Assembly: GCA_020633335.1 (NCBI GenBank)
Contig: JACKDU010000002.1
Location: forward strand, 620,001 to 684,000
Reading direction: 5' to 3'
Source of the DNA: Myxococcales bacterium
GTDB lineage: Bacteria; Myxococcota_A; Polyangia; Nannocystales; Nannocystaceae
DNA: 64,000 nucleotides
In this document: positions 37,791 through 46,300 of the stretch, in pieces
Layout: each line of letters begins with the position of its first letter
How positions within the stretch are numbered: the stretch's first letter is position 1
The notes under the pieces: model-generated
What the model was told of the DNA's origin: nothing
Database searches by the model: none
Seen by the model: only the letters and a program-made list of their open reading frames with translations
Program-made: the position numbers and the translations under genes

Positions 37791-38635
37791 CTACCTGTCC
37801 CCTGGGACATCTTCGTCACGCCGCGCGGGCCGACGAGGAGGACGAGGTGGGCGAAGACCAGCGCGTGAAAGAGGAGCGAGACCCGCATGCTCAGGGCGAT
37901 CGCCACGTGCAGGACGACGAGGCCGAGGGCCGCCCAGCGCCGCGTCCGCGCGAAGACGAGGCCGACGCCGATCCCGAGCTCGCCGAGCATCGTCGCCCAG
38001 GCGATCGCCGCCGCCCCGCCGGGGCCGAGCGCCCACCACGACGAGAGCAGGTGATCGCCGTAGTGGGGCAAGCGGAGGACGTGGAGGACCGCCTCGCCGC
38101 TCCACCAGCCGGCGCCGCCGATCAGCTTGGCGAGGCCCGCGAAGACGTAGACGCTGGCGAGCTGGAGGACCACGAGGCGGCTCGCCCAGGGCGCCTCGAC
38201 CCGCTCAGCCCCGCCCTCGAGGCGCGCCGGCGGACCCGGAGCGAAGACCAGGAGCCCCCACTGGATCAGCGCGAGCTCGGCGTAGGCCCGCGGGACCGCG
38301 GCCTCGATGCCGACCAGGAGCCCGAAGAGGACGAAGGCCGCGAGGGTCGCGGCCCGCACCCGCCGGCCGACGACGACCAGCGCGAGCGCGACCCCGAGGG
38401 CGACGACGATGCCGACGACCACGCCCTCCGACGGCGGCGCGACGTCGACGTGGCGGTAGAGGACGCCGTCGTTGAGGATCCCCTGGCAGTAGAGCTCGCC
38501 CAGGTGAGGGAGCCGGACACCGACGTAGACCGCCGTCCAGAGCGCGAGGAGACGACGAAAGCGCAGGACCGCGGCGACCGGCGCGGGCTCAAAGAAGGTG
38601 CGCCGCAGGGCCGCCCCTACCCGCCCCTCAGCCAC
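37787..38635 (-). CDS. HTTM-domain membrane protein (vitamin K gamma-carboxylase-like)
   Basis: 282 residues, about six membrane spans. FRRLLALWTAVYVGVRLPHLGELYCQ, LVVLQLASVYVFAGLAKLIGGAGWWSGEAVLHVLRLPHYG and MLGELGIGVGLVFARTRRWAALGLVVLHVAIALSMRVSLLFHALVF match the HTTM domain, the membrane fold shared with vitamin K-dependent gamma-carboxylase and common in bacteria with unknown activity. Overlaps the upstream partner gene by eight bases, and its stop interlocks with cbiX through CTAG. Confidence 0.85.
   Translation of the reverse strand: MAEGRVGAALRRTFFEPAPVAAVLRFRRLLALWTAVYVGVRLPHLGELYCQGILNDGVLYRHVDVAPPSEGVVVGIVVALGVALALVVVGRRVRAATLAAFVLFGLLVGIEAAVPRAYAELALIQWGLLVFAPGPPARLEGGAERVEAPWASRLVVLQLASVYVFAGLAKLIGGAGWWSGEAVLHVLRLPHYGDHLLSSWWALGPGGAAAIAWATMLGELGIGVGLVFARTRRWAALGLVVLHVAIALSMRVSLLFHALVFAHLVLLVGPRGVTKMSQGTGS
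37796..37810 (+). repeat. Dispersed 15-base motif, variant TGTCCCCTGGGACAT
   Basis: Contains a perfect inverted repeat TGTCCC-CT-GGGACA. It lies within the last codons of the HTTM gene. Confidence 0.35.
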
Positions 38636-39119
38636 CCGCGCCGCCTCCAGGGCCGTCCGCGTCGCCCGTCTCGAAGCGCCCGAGCACCCGGCGCTTCACC
38701 TCGTGGGTGGCGAGCGACGTGCTCTCGCGGATCAGCCGGACCTCGATCACCGGCGTCCCCTCGGCGGCCATGCGCTCGGCGAGCCAGAGCGCGAAGCGAC
38801 GCCGCTCCTCACGGTGCCCGGGGGTGGTGAGGATCCGCGAGCTCATGTAGAGGCGCTGACCGGTCGCGCCGCGGGTGAAGTGGAAGTAGCGATCGAGCGG
38901 GATCTCCACCCACACGCCGTCCGCCCGCCGCCCCTCCGCCCGCACGTCGATCTGGACCGCCCGCGGGGTGGAGAACATGTTCCAGGGGAGCGTCCGGGCC
39001 CCGGGCGCGCCCTCCGGCAGGAGCCCGCGGACGAGCGCGCTGAGCTGGGCCAGGGACCAGAGCGCGATGACCAGGCACGCCAGGAGGGTGGGCTTCGCCG
39101 CGGATCGGCCGCTCGCCAT
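38628..39119 (-). CDS. Single-span membrane protein paired with HTTM protein
   Basis: 163 residues. One N-terminal membrane helix (KPTLLACLVIALWSLAQLSALVRGLLP) then an exported domain: NMFSTPRAVQIDVRAEGRRADGVWVEIPLDRYFHFTRGATGQRLYMSSRIL...VIEVRLIRESTSL. Small proteins with a WNMFSxP motif often accompany HTTM proteins, and the two genes overlap, so they probably act as a pair. The ATG at 39119 is chosen because the helix begins soon after it. Confidence 0.65.
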   Translation of the reverse strand: MASGRSAAKPTLLACLVIALWSLAQLSALVRGLLPEGAPGARTLPWNMFSTPRAVQIDVRAEGRRADGVWVEIPLDRYFHFTRGATGQRLYMSSRILTTPGHREERRRFALWLAERMAAEGTPVIEVRLIRESTSLATHEVKRRVLGRFETGDADGPGGGAGG

Positions 39120-39222
39120 CGGAGTCCAGCGCCCACTATCACCGCGGGCCTCGACGGCGGTCAAGGCGGCCACGGAGCGCGACCGCGGCCGGCGCCCGGT
39201 GACGCTGCGGCATCTCGACGGC

Positions 39223-39228
39223 TATGCT
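39223..39228 (+). promoter_or_regulatory. -10 box TATGCT, 8 bases before start 39237
   Basis: Leaderless-type spacing to the GTG start. Confidence 0.5.
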
Positions 39229-39236
39229 TCGCGGCC

Positions 39237-41045
39237 GTGATCGACCACGCGAACGGACCGGGACGCTGGGTCGCCCTCGCCTTCCCGCGGGCCTTCGGTG
39301 AGCGCCCCGAGCCCGCCCTGGTCGACCGCCGCTGGCGCTGGGCGAGGCGGGGGATCGCCGCCCGCGTCGCCCTCGCCTGCGCGCGCGAGCGCCTCGTCGA
39401 CGCGGCGATCGACGGCGGCGCGCTGGCCCTCCGCGGCCGCGAGGGTCCGCTCACCCTCCCCCTGCGGCGGATCGGCGAGCTCGAGCTCCACACGCCCGAC
39501 CTCGAGGCCCCGCGGGCGCCGGCGCTCGAGGATCCCTGGGCGCTCCTGCGCGCGCTCGCGCCCGAGCTCGGGCTCTCGATCGACGCCGCCCGCGGGCTCG
39601 CCCGCGAGCTCGCCGACTCGACCCAGAACCTCGCGCTCGCCGGCCTCAGCGCGGATCTCCGGGCGCGCCGCCTGGCCGCCGGCGGCCGCTGGCCGGCGCC
39701 CCTCGATCCCGAGAACCTGGTGATCGAGGGCCACCCCTGGCACCCGATGTGCCGCACCCGCCTCGGCCTCCGCCCCGGCGAGGTCCTCCGCTTCGCCCCC
39801 GAGCACCTGTCTATTGGGACAGTTGATGCCGTCGACGTCGCGGCCGATCTCGTCCAGAGGAGCGGCGACGCCGACGACGCGCTCGCGCGGATCTTCCCGG
39901 CGCCGGCGCCCGGCTGGGTGCGCCTGCCGATCCACCGGATCCAGCGGCGCCGCCTCCCCGCGCTCCTCCCGGAGCTCTGGGGGCGCGGGATCCGGGCGGC
40001 GCCGGTCGAGCCCCTCCGCGGCCGCAGCCTCCTCTCGCTGCGGACGGTCGCGATCGACGGTGAGGACCCCTGCCACGTCAAGCTGGCGATCGACGTCGTG
40101 ACGACCAGCGCCCGCCGCACGGTCTCGGCGATGAGCGTCGACAACGGGCCGCCGCTCACCCGGCTCCTCGCGGCGATCCAGCGGGGCGATCCAGCGACCG
40201 GCGCGGGCCTCTGGATCCTCGGCGATCACGCGGGAGCCGGGCTCCGCCCCGAGATCGCCGGCGAGCGCGCGGCCCACCTCGGGGTGATCCTCCGCTCGAC
40301 GCCCGAGCGGGTGGCCGCGGCCGCGACCGGCGACGCCTGCGAGGCCTGGGTCTGCGCCGCCCTCGGCGAGCGAGCCCCGGCGAGCGGACGCGTCCTCCTC
40401 GCCGAGCTCGCCTCCCGCCACGCCAGCGTCGACGAGCTCCTCGCCCGCTACGTCGCGCTCCTGGTCCCGCCGGCGCTCCGCCTCCTCAGCGGCCACGGGA
40501 TCGCCCTCGAGCTCCACCTCCAAAACAGCCTCGCGGTCGTCGGCCCCCGCGGGCTTGCGGGCTTCGTCGTCCGCGATCTCGGCGGCCTCCGGATCCACCG
40601 CGCCCGCCTCGCCGCCGCCGGCCACACGCTCGCCTTCGCCCCCGGATCCTTCATCGTCACCGACGACCTCGCGGAGGTCCGCGACAAGCTCGCGCACACC
40701 CTCTTCCACGCCCACCTCGCGGCCCTCTTCCGCTGGGCCGAGGAGGCGCTCGGCCTCCCGGCGCGGCGCGGCTGGGGCCTCGCGCGGGCGACGCTCGATC
40801 GCAGCCTCGATCCGATCCTCTTCCCCGAGCCCGCGCGCGAGGCGGCCTTGATCGATCGCGCCGCCCTCCTCGCCCCCCGCTGCCGGGCCAAGGCGCTCCT
40901 GCGGATGCGCGTCGACGGCCGGATCAGCGACTACGCCTACACCGAGGTCGACAACGTCCTGGCGGCGCGCGAGATCGCCGACGAGGCCGCGCGCCTGCTC
41001 GCGCGCGGCCTTCCTGGCGGGTCGCGGAGCCCGTCGCTATCCTGA
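39237..41045 (+). CDS. IucA/IucC-family (NIS) siderophore synthetase
   Basis: 602 residues. EGHPWHPMCRTRLGL corresponds to the family's HPxHPxxKxRxG motif with Lys replaced by Arg. KLAIDVVTTSARRTVS matches the ATP-site block, IALELHLQNSLAV the HxQN motif, and GFVVRDLGGLRI the C-terminal active-site strand. NRPS-independent siderophore synthetases join citrate or a related acid to an amine or alcohol using ATP. This is a lone gene: no hydroxylase, acyltransferase or transporter lies beside it, although a TonB receptor and a spermidine-synthase-like gene with Fur boxes occur 13-18 kb away. GTG start; an in-frame stretch near 39807 is a copy of the dispersed motif with rare codons. Confidence 0.85.
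   Translation: MIDHANGPGRWVALAFPRAFGERPEPALVDRRWRWARRGIAARVALACARERLVDAAIDGGALALRGREGPLTLPLRRIGELELHTPDLEAPRAPALEDPWALLRALAPELGLSIDAARGLARELADSTQNLALAGLSADLRARRLAAGGRWPAPLDPENLVIEGHPWHPMCRTRLGLRPGEVLRFAPEHLSIGTVDAVDVAADLVQRSGDADDALARIFPAPAPGWVRLPIHRIQRRRLPALLPELWGRGIRAAPVEPLRGRSLLSLRTVAIDGEDPCHVKLAIDVVTTSARRTVSAMSVDNGPPLTRLLAAIQRGDPATGAGLWILGDHAGAGLRPEIAGERAAHLGVILRSTPERVAAAATGDACEAWVCAALGERAPASGRVLLAELASRHASVDELLARYVALLVPPALRLLSGHGIALELHLQNSLAVVGPRGLAGFVVRDLGGLRIHRARLAAAGHTLAFAPGSFIVTDDLAEVRDKLAHTLFHAHLAALFRWAEEALGLPARRGWGLARATLDRSLDPILFPEPAREAALIDRAALLAPRCRAKALLRMRVDGRISDYAYTEVDNVLAAREIADEAARLLARGLPGGSRSPSLS
39808..39822 (+). repeat. Dispersed 15-base motif, variant TGTCTATTGGGACAG
   Basis: Also fits CTGT-N8-ACAG (39807-39822). 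It encodes TCT ATT GGG ACA GTT in the NIS synthetase, codons rare in the gene. Confidence 0.4.
41038..41043 (+). promoter_or_regulatory. -10 box TATCCT, 10 bases before prs start
   Basis: Overlaps the last codons of the NIS synthetase, so prs may have its own promoter even though it is only eight bases downstream. Confidence 0.45.
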
Positions 41046-41053
41046 GCGAGGCC

Positions 41054-41989
41054 ATGTCGCACGCCTCCCGCACGCCGCTCGTCTTCGCGATCCCCGAGTA
41101 CATGTACATGCAGGCCGATCTCTGCGCGCGCGGCCACCTCGACGCCGGCGAGCTCGAGGTCAAGACCTTCCCCGACGGCGAGCGCTACCTCCGGATCCTG
41201 ACGCCGGTCGACGGCCGCGACATCGTCCTGATCGGCGGGACCGTCACCGACGCGGCGACGCTGACCCTCTTCGATCTGGCGTCGGCGCTGGTCCGCTACG
41301 GCGCCCGCCACCTCACCCTCATCGTCCCCTACTTCGCCTACTCGACGATGGAGCGGGCCGTCCGCGCCGGCGAGGTCGTCACCGCCAAGACCCGGGCGAC
41401 GCTCCTCTCGGCGATCCCGCCCGCCTGCTACGGCAACCGGATCCTCCTCCTCGATCTCCACTCCGAGGGGATCCCGCACTACTTCGAGGGCGAGGTGACG
41501 GCCGTCCACGTCTACGGCAAGCCGATCATCCGCGAGGCCGCGCGCCGCCTCGGCGGCGACGACTTCGTCCTCGCCTGCACCGACGCCGGCCGGGCGAAGT
41601 GGGTCGAGTCGCTGGCGAACGACCTCGGGGTCACGCCCGCCTTCGTCTACAAGCGCCGCCTCAGCGGCTCCGAGACCGCGGTCGCGGCGGTCAACGCCCA
41701 GGTCGAGGGCCGCCGCGTGATCATCTACGACGACATGATCCGCACCGGCTCCTCGCTCCTCGGCGCCGGCCGGGCCTACCGCGACGCCGGTGCGAGCTCA
41801 CTGGCGGTGATCACCACCCACGGGGTCTTCCCCGGCGACGCATTCCAGCGGATCCAGGCGAGCGGGCTCTTCACCGACATCGTCTGCACCGACTCACACC
41901 CGCGGGTCCACGCGCTGGCGGGCGAGGGCTTGACGATCGAGGCGACGGCCGGGCTCTTCCTCCCGCACATCGGCTACTCCGCGGGCTAG
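41054..41989 (+). CDS. prs: Ribose-phosphate pyrophosphokinase (PRPP synthase) family
   Basis: 311 residues. EVKTFPDGERYLRI, LIVPYFAYSTMERAVRAGEVVTAKTRATLLSAI, LLLDLHSEGIPHYFEG and the PRPP-binding loop VIIYDDMIRTGSSL follow the PRPP synthase order. It makes 5-phosphoribosyl 1-pyrophosphate from ribose 5-phosphate and ATP. The sequence departs from the classical class I consensus (for example FAYSTMERAVRAGE in place of YARQDRK...RxPI), so it may be a divergent or specialised paralogue. Followed by a strong bidirectional hairpin. Confidence 0.85.
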   Translation: MSHASRTPLVFAIPEYMYMQADLCARGHLDAGELEVKTFPDGERYLRILTPVDGRDIVLIGGTVTDAATLTLFDLASALVRYGARHLTLIVPYFAYSTMERAVRAGEVVTAKTRATLLSAIPPACYGNRILLLDLHSEGIPHYFEGEVTAVHVYGKPIIREAARRLGGDDFVLACTDAGRAKWVESLANDLGVTPAFVYKRRLSGSETAVAAVNAQVEGRRVIIYDDMIRTGSSLLGAGRAYRDAGASSLAVITTHGVFPGDAFQRIQASGLFTDIVCTDSHPRVHALAGEGLTIEATAGLFLPHIGYSAG

Positions 41990-42025
41990 GCGACGCCTCG
42001 GCACGTCGCCGAGCCGAATTGACGA

Positions 42026-42051
42026 AGGGCCGCGCTCGGGAGCGCGGCCCT
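42026..42051. terminator. Bidirectional terminator-like hairpin
   Basis: AGGGCCGCGCT pairs perfectly over 11 bases with AGCGCGGCCCT around a CGGG loop. It lies in the 95-base gap between the convergent prs and ADYC genes and can serve both. Confidence 0.7.
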
Positions 42052-42084
42052 CCTTGGGGGCTTGGGATCTCTCAGAAGTGGGGA

Positions 42085-43188
42085 CTAGGGCTCGAAGGAG
42101 GAGACCAGGAGCGCCCGGTTCTTCTTGAGCGAGCCGCAGTTCTTGACGGTCTTGTTGTGCTTGTCCCACTTCTTGCCGCACGACGGGTAGAGGCCCTCGG
42201 CCTTCCAGCCCTGCTGGCGGATGTCGTTCAAGCAGTAGGCGCCGTCCGGCGTCCACTCGGCCTCGACCACCCAGTCGAAGGCACGCTCCTGGATCTGCGG
42301 CGAGAGGTTGTCCCAGATGTCGAGGTGGGTGCCGTCGACCGTCCAGGGCTCACCGTTGCCGCAGTAGTCGGCGCGGGCCATCCGGGTGCAGGCCTGGTGG
42401 TGGTCGGTGAGCTGGACCGTCTCGCACTTCTTGCCCTTCTTGCCCTTCTTCCCGTTCTTGCAGAGCTCAGCCTCGGCCCACGGGCGGTAGCCCCACTCGG
42501 TGCAGTGGGCGAGGACGCCGGTCGTGCAGGCGAAGGTGAAGACCGTGGGATCGTCGATCCGATCGCCGGTCTCGGTGTCCCAGTAGTTCGAGAGGACGAT
42601 CGCCGGCTGGGCCTCGCCGCCGAAGTCGAGGCAGGGCGAGCTCCACTCGCCGCCGACCTCGCGGGTCGAGAGCTGGTAGGCCATCACGTCGTCGTCGTAG
42701 GCGTTCGGATCGGGATAGACGTCGTCGATCCGGATCTCCGCCTGGACCTCGACATCGTTGCCCTCCTCGTCGACCGAAGCGATCGTCAGCCCGAAGACCG
42801 TGCCGATCATCTCGGTGCCCGAGAGCTCGACCTCCTCACCGTTCTGCAGGACGGTGCCAACGAGCGTCGACCCCTCGACCTGGAAGTCGGTGTAGTCCGC
42901 GCCGTCGATCGTCACCGAGTCGAGGCGGGTCCCGTTGATGTTGTAGCCGGTCCCGAACTTGACGCCATTGATGACGCTCCACTTGACGCCGTTGATCACG
43001 CCGAAGCGGACGCCATTGATATTGAAGGCCCCCAGCTTGCTGCTGTTGACCACGAACGTGTTGATCTTCGACGCGTTGCCGACGACAAACCGGGACTCGA
43101 TGTCCCCGTGCTGCGCCGCGCCCTCGTAGCACCCCGCGAACAGAAGGGTCGACGCCAGCGCGATACCAATGTTTCTCGTGCTCCTCAT
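42085..43188 (-). CDS. ADYC-domain lipoprotein
   Basis: 367 residues. MRSTRNIGIALASTLLFAGC is a lipoprotein signal. Residues from about 35 to 100 are a run of short beta-like repeats (FNINGVRFGVINGVKWSVINGVKF...YNINGTRLDSVTIDG). The C-terminal half has paired cysteines (FACTTGVLAHCTEWGYRPW, CTRMARADYCGNGEPWT), where ARADYCG is the name-giving motif of the ADYC domain, a Cys-rich domain abundant in myxobacterial lipoproteins with no known activity. A Lys-rich insert (KNGKKGKKGKKCE) may bind anions. The ATG at 43188 has GAGG close upstream. Confidence 0.85.
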   Translation of the reverse strand: MRSTRNIGIALASTLLFAGCYEGAAQHGDIESRFVVGNASKINTFVVNSSKLGAFNINGVRFGVINGVKWSVINGVKFGTGYNINGTRLDSVTIDGADYTDFQVEGSTLVGTVLQNGEEVELSGTEMIGTVFGLTIASVDEEGNDVEVQAEIRIDDVYPDPNAYDDDVMAYQLSTREVGGEWSSPCLDFGGEAQPAIVLSNYWDTETGDRIDDPTVFTFACTTGVLAHCTEWGYRPWAEAELCKNGKKGKKGKKCETVQLTDHHQACTRMARADYCGNGEPWTVDGTHLDIWDNLSPQIQERAFDWVVEAEWTPDGAYCLNDIRQQGWKAEGLYPSCGKKWDKHNKTVKNCGSLKKNRALLVSSFEP

Positions 43189-43226
43189 ACCCTCACCCCC
43201 AAGCACGATCAAGTTAGCACCAGCGC

Positions 43227-43239
43227 GGACAAAGTGTCC
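43227..43239. promoter_or_regulatory. Operator-like palindrome GGACA-AAG-TGTCC
   Basis: Perfect 5-base inverted repeat, 39 bases upstream of the ADYC lipoprotein start. A second perfect one, ATTTC-CGC-GAAAT, follows at 43245-43257. Probable regulator sites in the 117-base gap. Confidence 0.45.
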
Positions 43240-43305
43240 AGGTGATTTCCGCGAAATTTGGCCGTAAGAGCCGTCTACACATCGGTCTACGATGTAGGTG
43301 CGACG

Positions 43306-46300
43306 TCAGAGTTCGACATCAGCACAGATGCGAGCGCCGATCATCGCCGACCGGAGGTTCGAACCAAGGAGCTCGCGGTGAACCGACCGGCTGGTCATCT
43401 CGAGGTGGAGGAAGCAGCCCCCACGGATGACGTGGTCGCTGTCGCCGAGCGAGGACACGACCCATTCGTAGACGTTCCCGGCCATGTCGTCGGCACCGAA
43501 GGGGCTCCGGCTCGCAGGCCGGCTGCCGACCGGCTCGGGGCCCATCTTCTGGGCGTCCTTGCCGTAGGTCTCGTCGAAGTTGGCGTCCGCGGGCGCGAGG
43601 CGGTCGCCGTGGGGAAAGAGCCGACCATCGGCGCCGCGAGCCGCCCGCTCCCACTCGAGATCGCTGCAGAGCCGCGCGTTCGGGACCCGCCCGCTGGCCG
43701 CCAGCCAGGCCGCATATGCGGCGACGTCCTCGGCGGAGACGCCGCTCACTGGCAGACTCCCCCACTCCATCTCGCGGTGCTCCTCGCGCTTCGGGAAGAC
43801 GAGAGGAGCGCCGGAGACGGCCTCATGGGGGCCCTCCTCAGCCGCCCAGGAGATCTTCCAGCCACTGTCACTTGCAGACACGCTGACGATCTCGCCGTCA
43901 TTGGGCAGCCGCTTGGTCTTCTCCTCCTCCGGGAGCGTCGCCACCCACTCGAGGTACTCGCCGAAGGTGAGCTCGTTGCGAGCGATCAGGAAGGGGCCGG
44001 TCGAGACCTCGTGGAGCGGCGCGGTGTGGTGGAGCGCGTTGCGGAACTCGTTGTCGCCCGCGTAGCCGAAGGCGAAGGGGCCCGGCGGCACGAAGACGAA
44101 ACCGCTCGGGATCAGCTCGGGCCGCGGCAGGAGCACGTCGACCTGACGCTCTTCACCGCGCCTGAGCATGATCGGATAGCGGGTCTCGTTCCCCCCAGCG
44201 TCGGTCAAGAGCGCGAGGTAGGAGCCGGGGTCGAGCGGCCGCGACGGGGTCGGCGCGGCCCCTAGCTCGACGGGATCGGCGAGGACCAGCCGGCCGTCCT
44301 CGTCCTCGTAGCGCAGGAGCGAAACCGTCGCGCTCGCGTCGCCGGCCCGGATCGAGAGCGAGGTCGCGCCGTCGAGGCGGCGCGCGATCGCCCCGCCCTC
44401 GTCGTAGAGCGCGAGGCGCGACGAGTACTCGGTGAAGGCCGTCGGGTCGCCGAGATCCTCGGCCAGGAGCGCGCGCTCGAAGAGGACCTCGGCGATCACC
44501 TGCCGGGCCTCGCGGCTCTCGTTGTCGAGGCTCAGCGTCCGCTCAGCGAGGTCGGAGGCGCGGACGAAGAGCCGGGAGAGATCGCGGGTCATGGTGGCGA
44601 CCTCGGCCCAGGCCTTCTCGCCGCCCTCCATGTCCTTCGAGTCGAAGCGGGAGAACGCCTCGGCCTTCTTGCTCGCACGCTCCTGCGCCTTGCGCTTGCC
44701 CTCGCCGAGGACCTCACTCGCCTCGGCGACCTGGGCCTCGACCCGGCGCTGGAGCTCTCGGGCGCTCCGCAGCGACGTGCCCGCGTAGGTGAGCCCGATG
44801 AGGAGCGGCACCGAGGCGATCGCCACCCTCCGGAGGAGCCGCGAGCGGGCCGCGTTGGCGGTGCTCGAGCTCAGGAATTCGCGCTCTCGCTCGCGCAGGC
44901 TCTCGGCCTCGAGGACCCTCGCCTCCACGACCTGAGCGGCGCTCCAGAGCCCCTCGCGCCCCTTGCCGAGGCGCTCCCACTCGACCGCCGCCTGCTCGAG
45001 GCGGAAGCGGACCGCCCGCGCCTCCTTCTCCTCGTCGAGCCAGCCGGCGAGCTGGTTCCAGCCGCCGACCAGGGCCTCGTGGGCGATCTCGTAGACCATC
45101 CGCTCGCCGGCCTCCTTGATCACCAGGAGACGTCCGCGGACCAGCGCGTCGAGGGCCGCCTTCGAAGCCTCGTCGCTAGCGACGAGCTCCTCCTCGGTGA
45201 GCGACGCGCGGGTGTTGTCGAGGGTGACGAGGCGCATCAAGAGGCGCCGCGCGGCCGTCCGCTGGTTGGGGAGGAGGCTGGCGATCACCCCGTCGGCGTG
45301 GCGAGCGAGCGCGCCGGTGACCCCGCCGATCTTCCGGAGCTCGCCGGCCGAGATCACCGAGGTGCTCTGGTCGCGGCTCTCCCAGAGCTCGGCGAGGGCG
45401 AATTGCAGGAGCGGCAGCGAGCCCCGGACGCCGGCCTCGACGAGCTCGTCGACCAGCTCGTCCGATTCGAAGGCGACCCCGTGGACCTGCGCCGGGCCGA
45501 CGATCGCCTCGCGGGCGCCCTCGGGTGAGAGCGGGCGCAGGAGGAAGACCCCGCGGGCGACCTCCTCACCGAGACCCGGGACCGTCACCGCGCGGGTGAG
45601 GAAGTCACCACGCACCGTCGCCAGCACCTTGAGGCCGGGGATCCCGGCGAGGAGGCGGACGATCATCGGCCCGATCACCTCGGCCTCGGCGGGCTCGGAG
45701 ATCGTCACGAACTCCTCGAACTGATCGAGGAAAATCAGGCAGCCGCCGCTCTCACCGAGCTGCTTGCGGAGCGCCCGCACCAGCGCCTCCGGCTCGCGGC
45801 CGAGGAGCTCCGAGACCTCGTCCTCGCCGAGGCCGAAGCCGCGGGCGATCACCGAGACGAAGGAGTGTCGCGGGTAGCGGCCGGGCGTCATCGTCACCGA
45901 GCGCCAGGTCTTCGAGGGATCGAGCTCGCCCTCGAGCACCGAGGGGATCACGCCGGCGCGGCAGAGCGACGACTTGCCGACGCCGGAGTCGCCTGCGACG
46001 ACGACGAAGGAGTCGGTGCGCAGGCGCTCGACGACCGAGCGCACCTCCGCGGTCCGGCCGAAGAAGAGCGAGCGGTGCTCGGCCTCGAAGGCCTGGAGGC
46101 CGCGGTAGGGGTTGCCGGTGGGGACCTTGCCGCCGCGCGCCCGCGCCGGCATCTGCAGCATCTCGAGCGCGGTCCGGAGCTCGTCGCCGGCGGCGAAGCG
46201 CTCGTAGGGATCGCGGTGGAGGCAGCGATCGATGATCGCGGCGAGGCGAGGATCGCAGGCCGGGGCGACGTCGATGAGCGGCGGCGGGTCGTTCTCCTGG

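Noticed and set aside
39807..39822. CTGT-N8-ACAG as a LexA (SOS) operator
   Set aside because: It is inside the NIS synthetase coding region far from any start, and fits the dispersed 15-base motif better.
43355..43375. GGTTCGAACC resembling a tRNA T-arm
   Set aside because: No acceptor, D or anticodon stems around it; it lies inside the kinase gene C-terminus.
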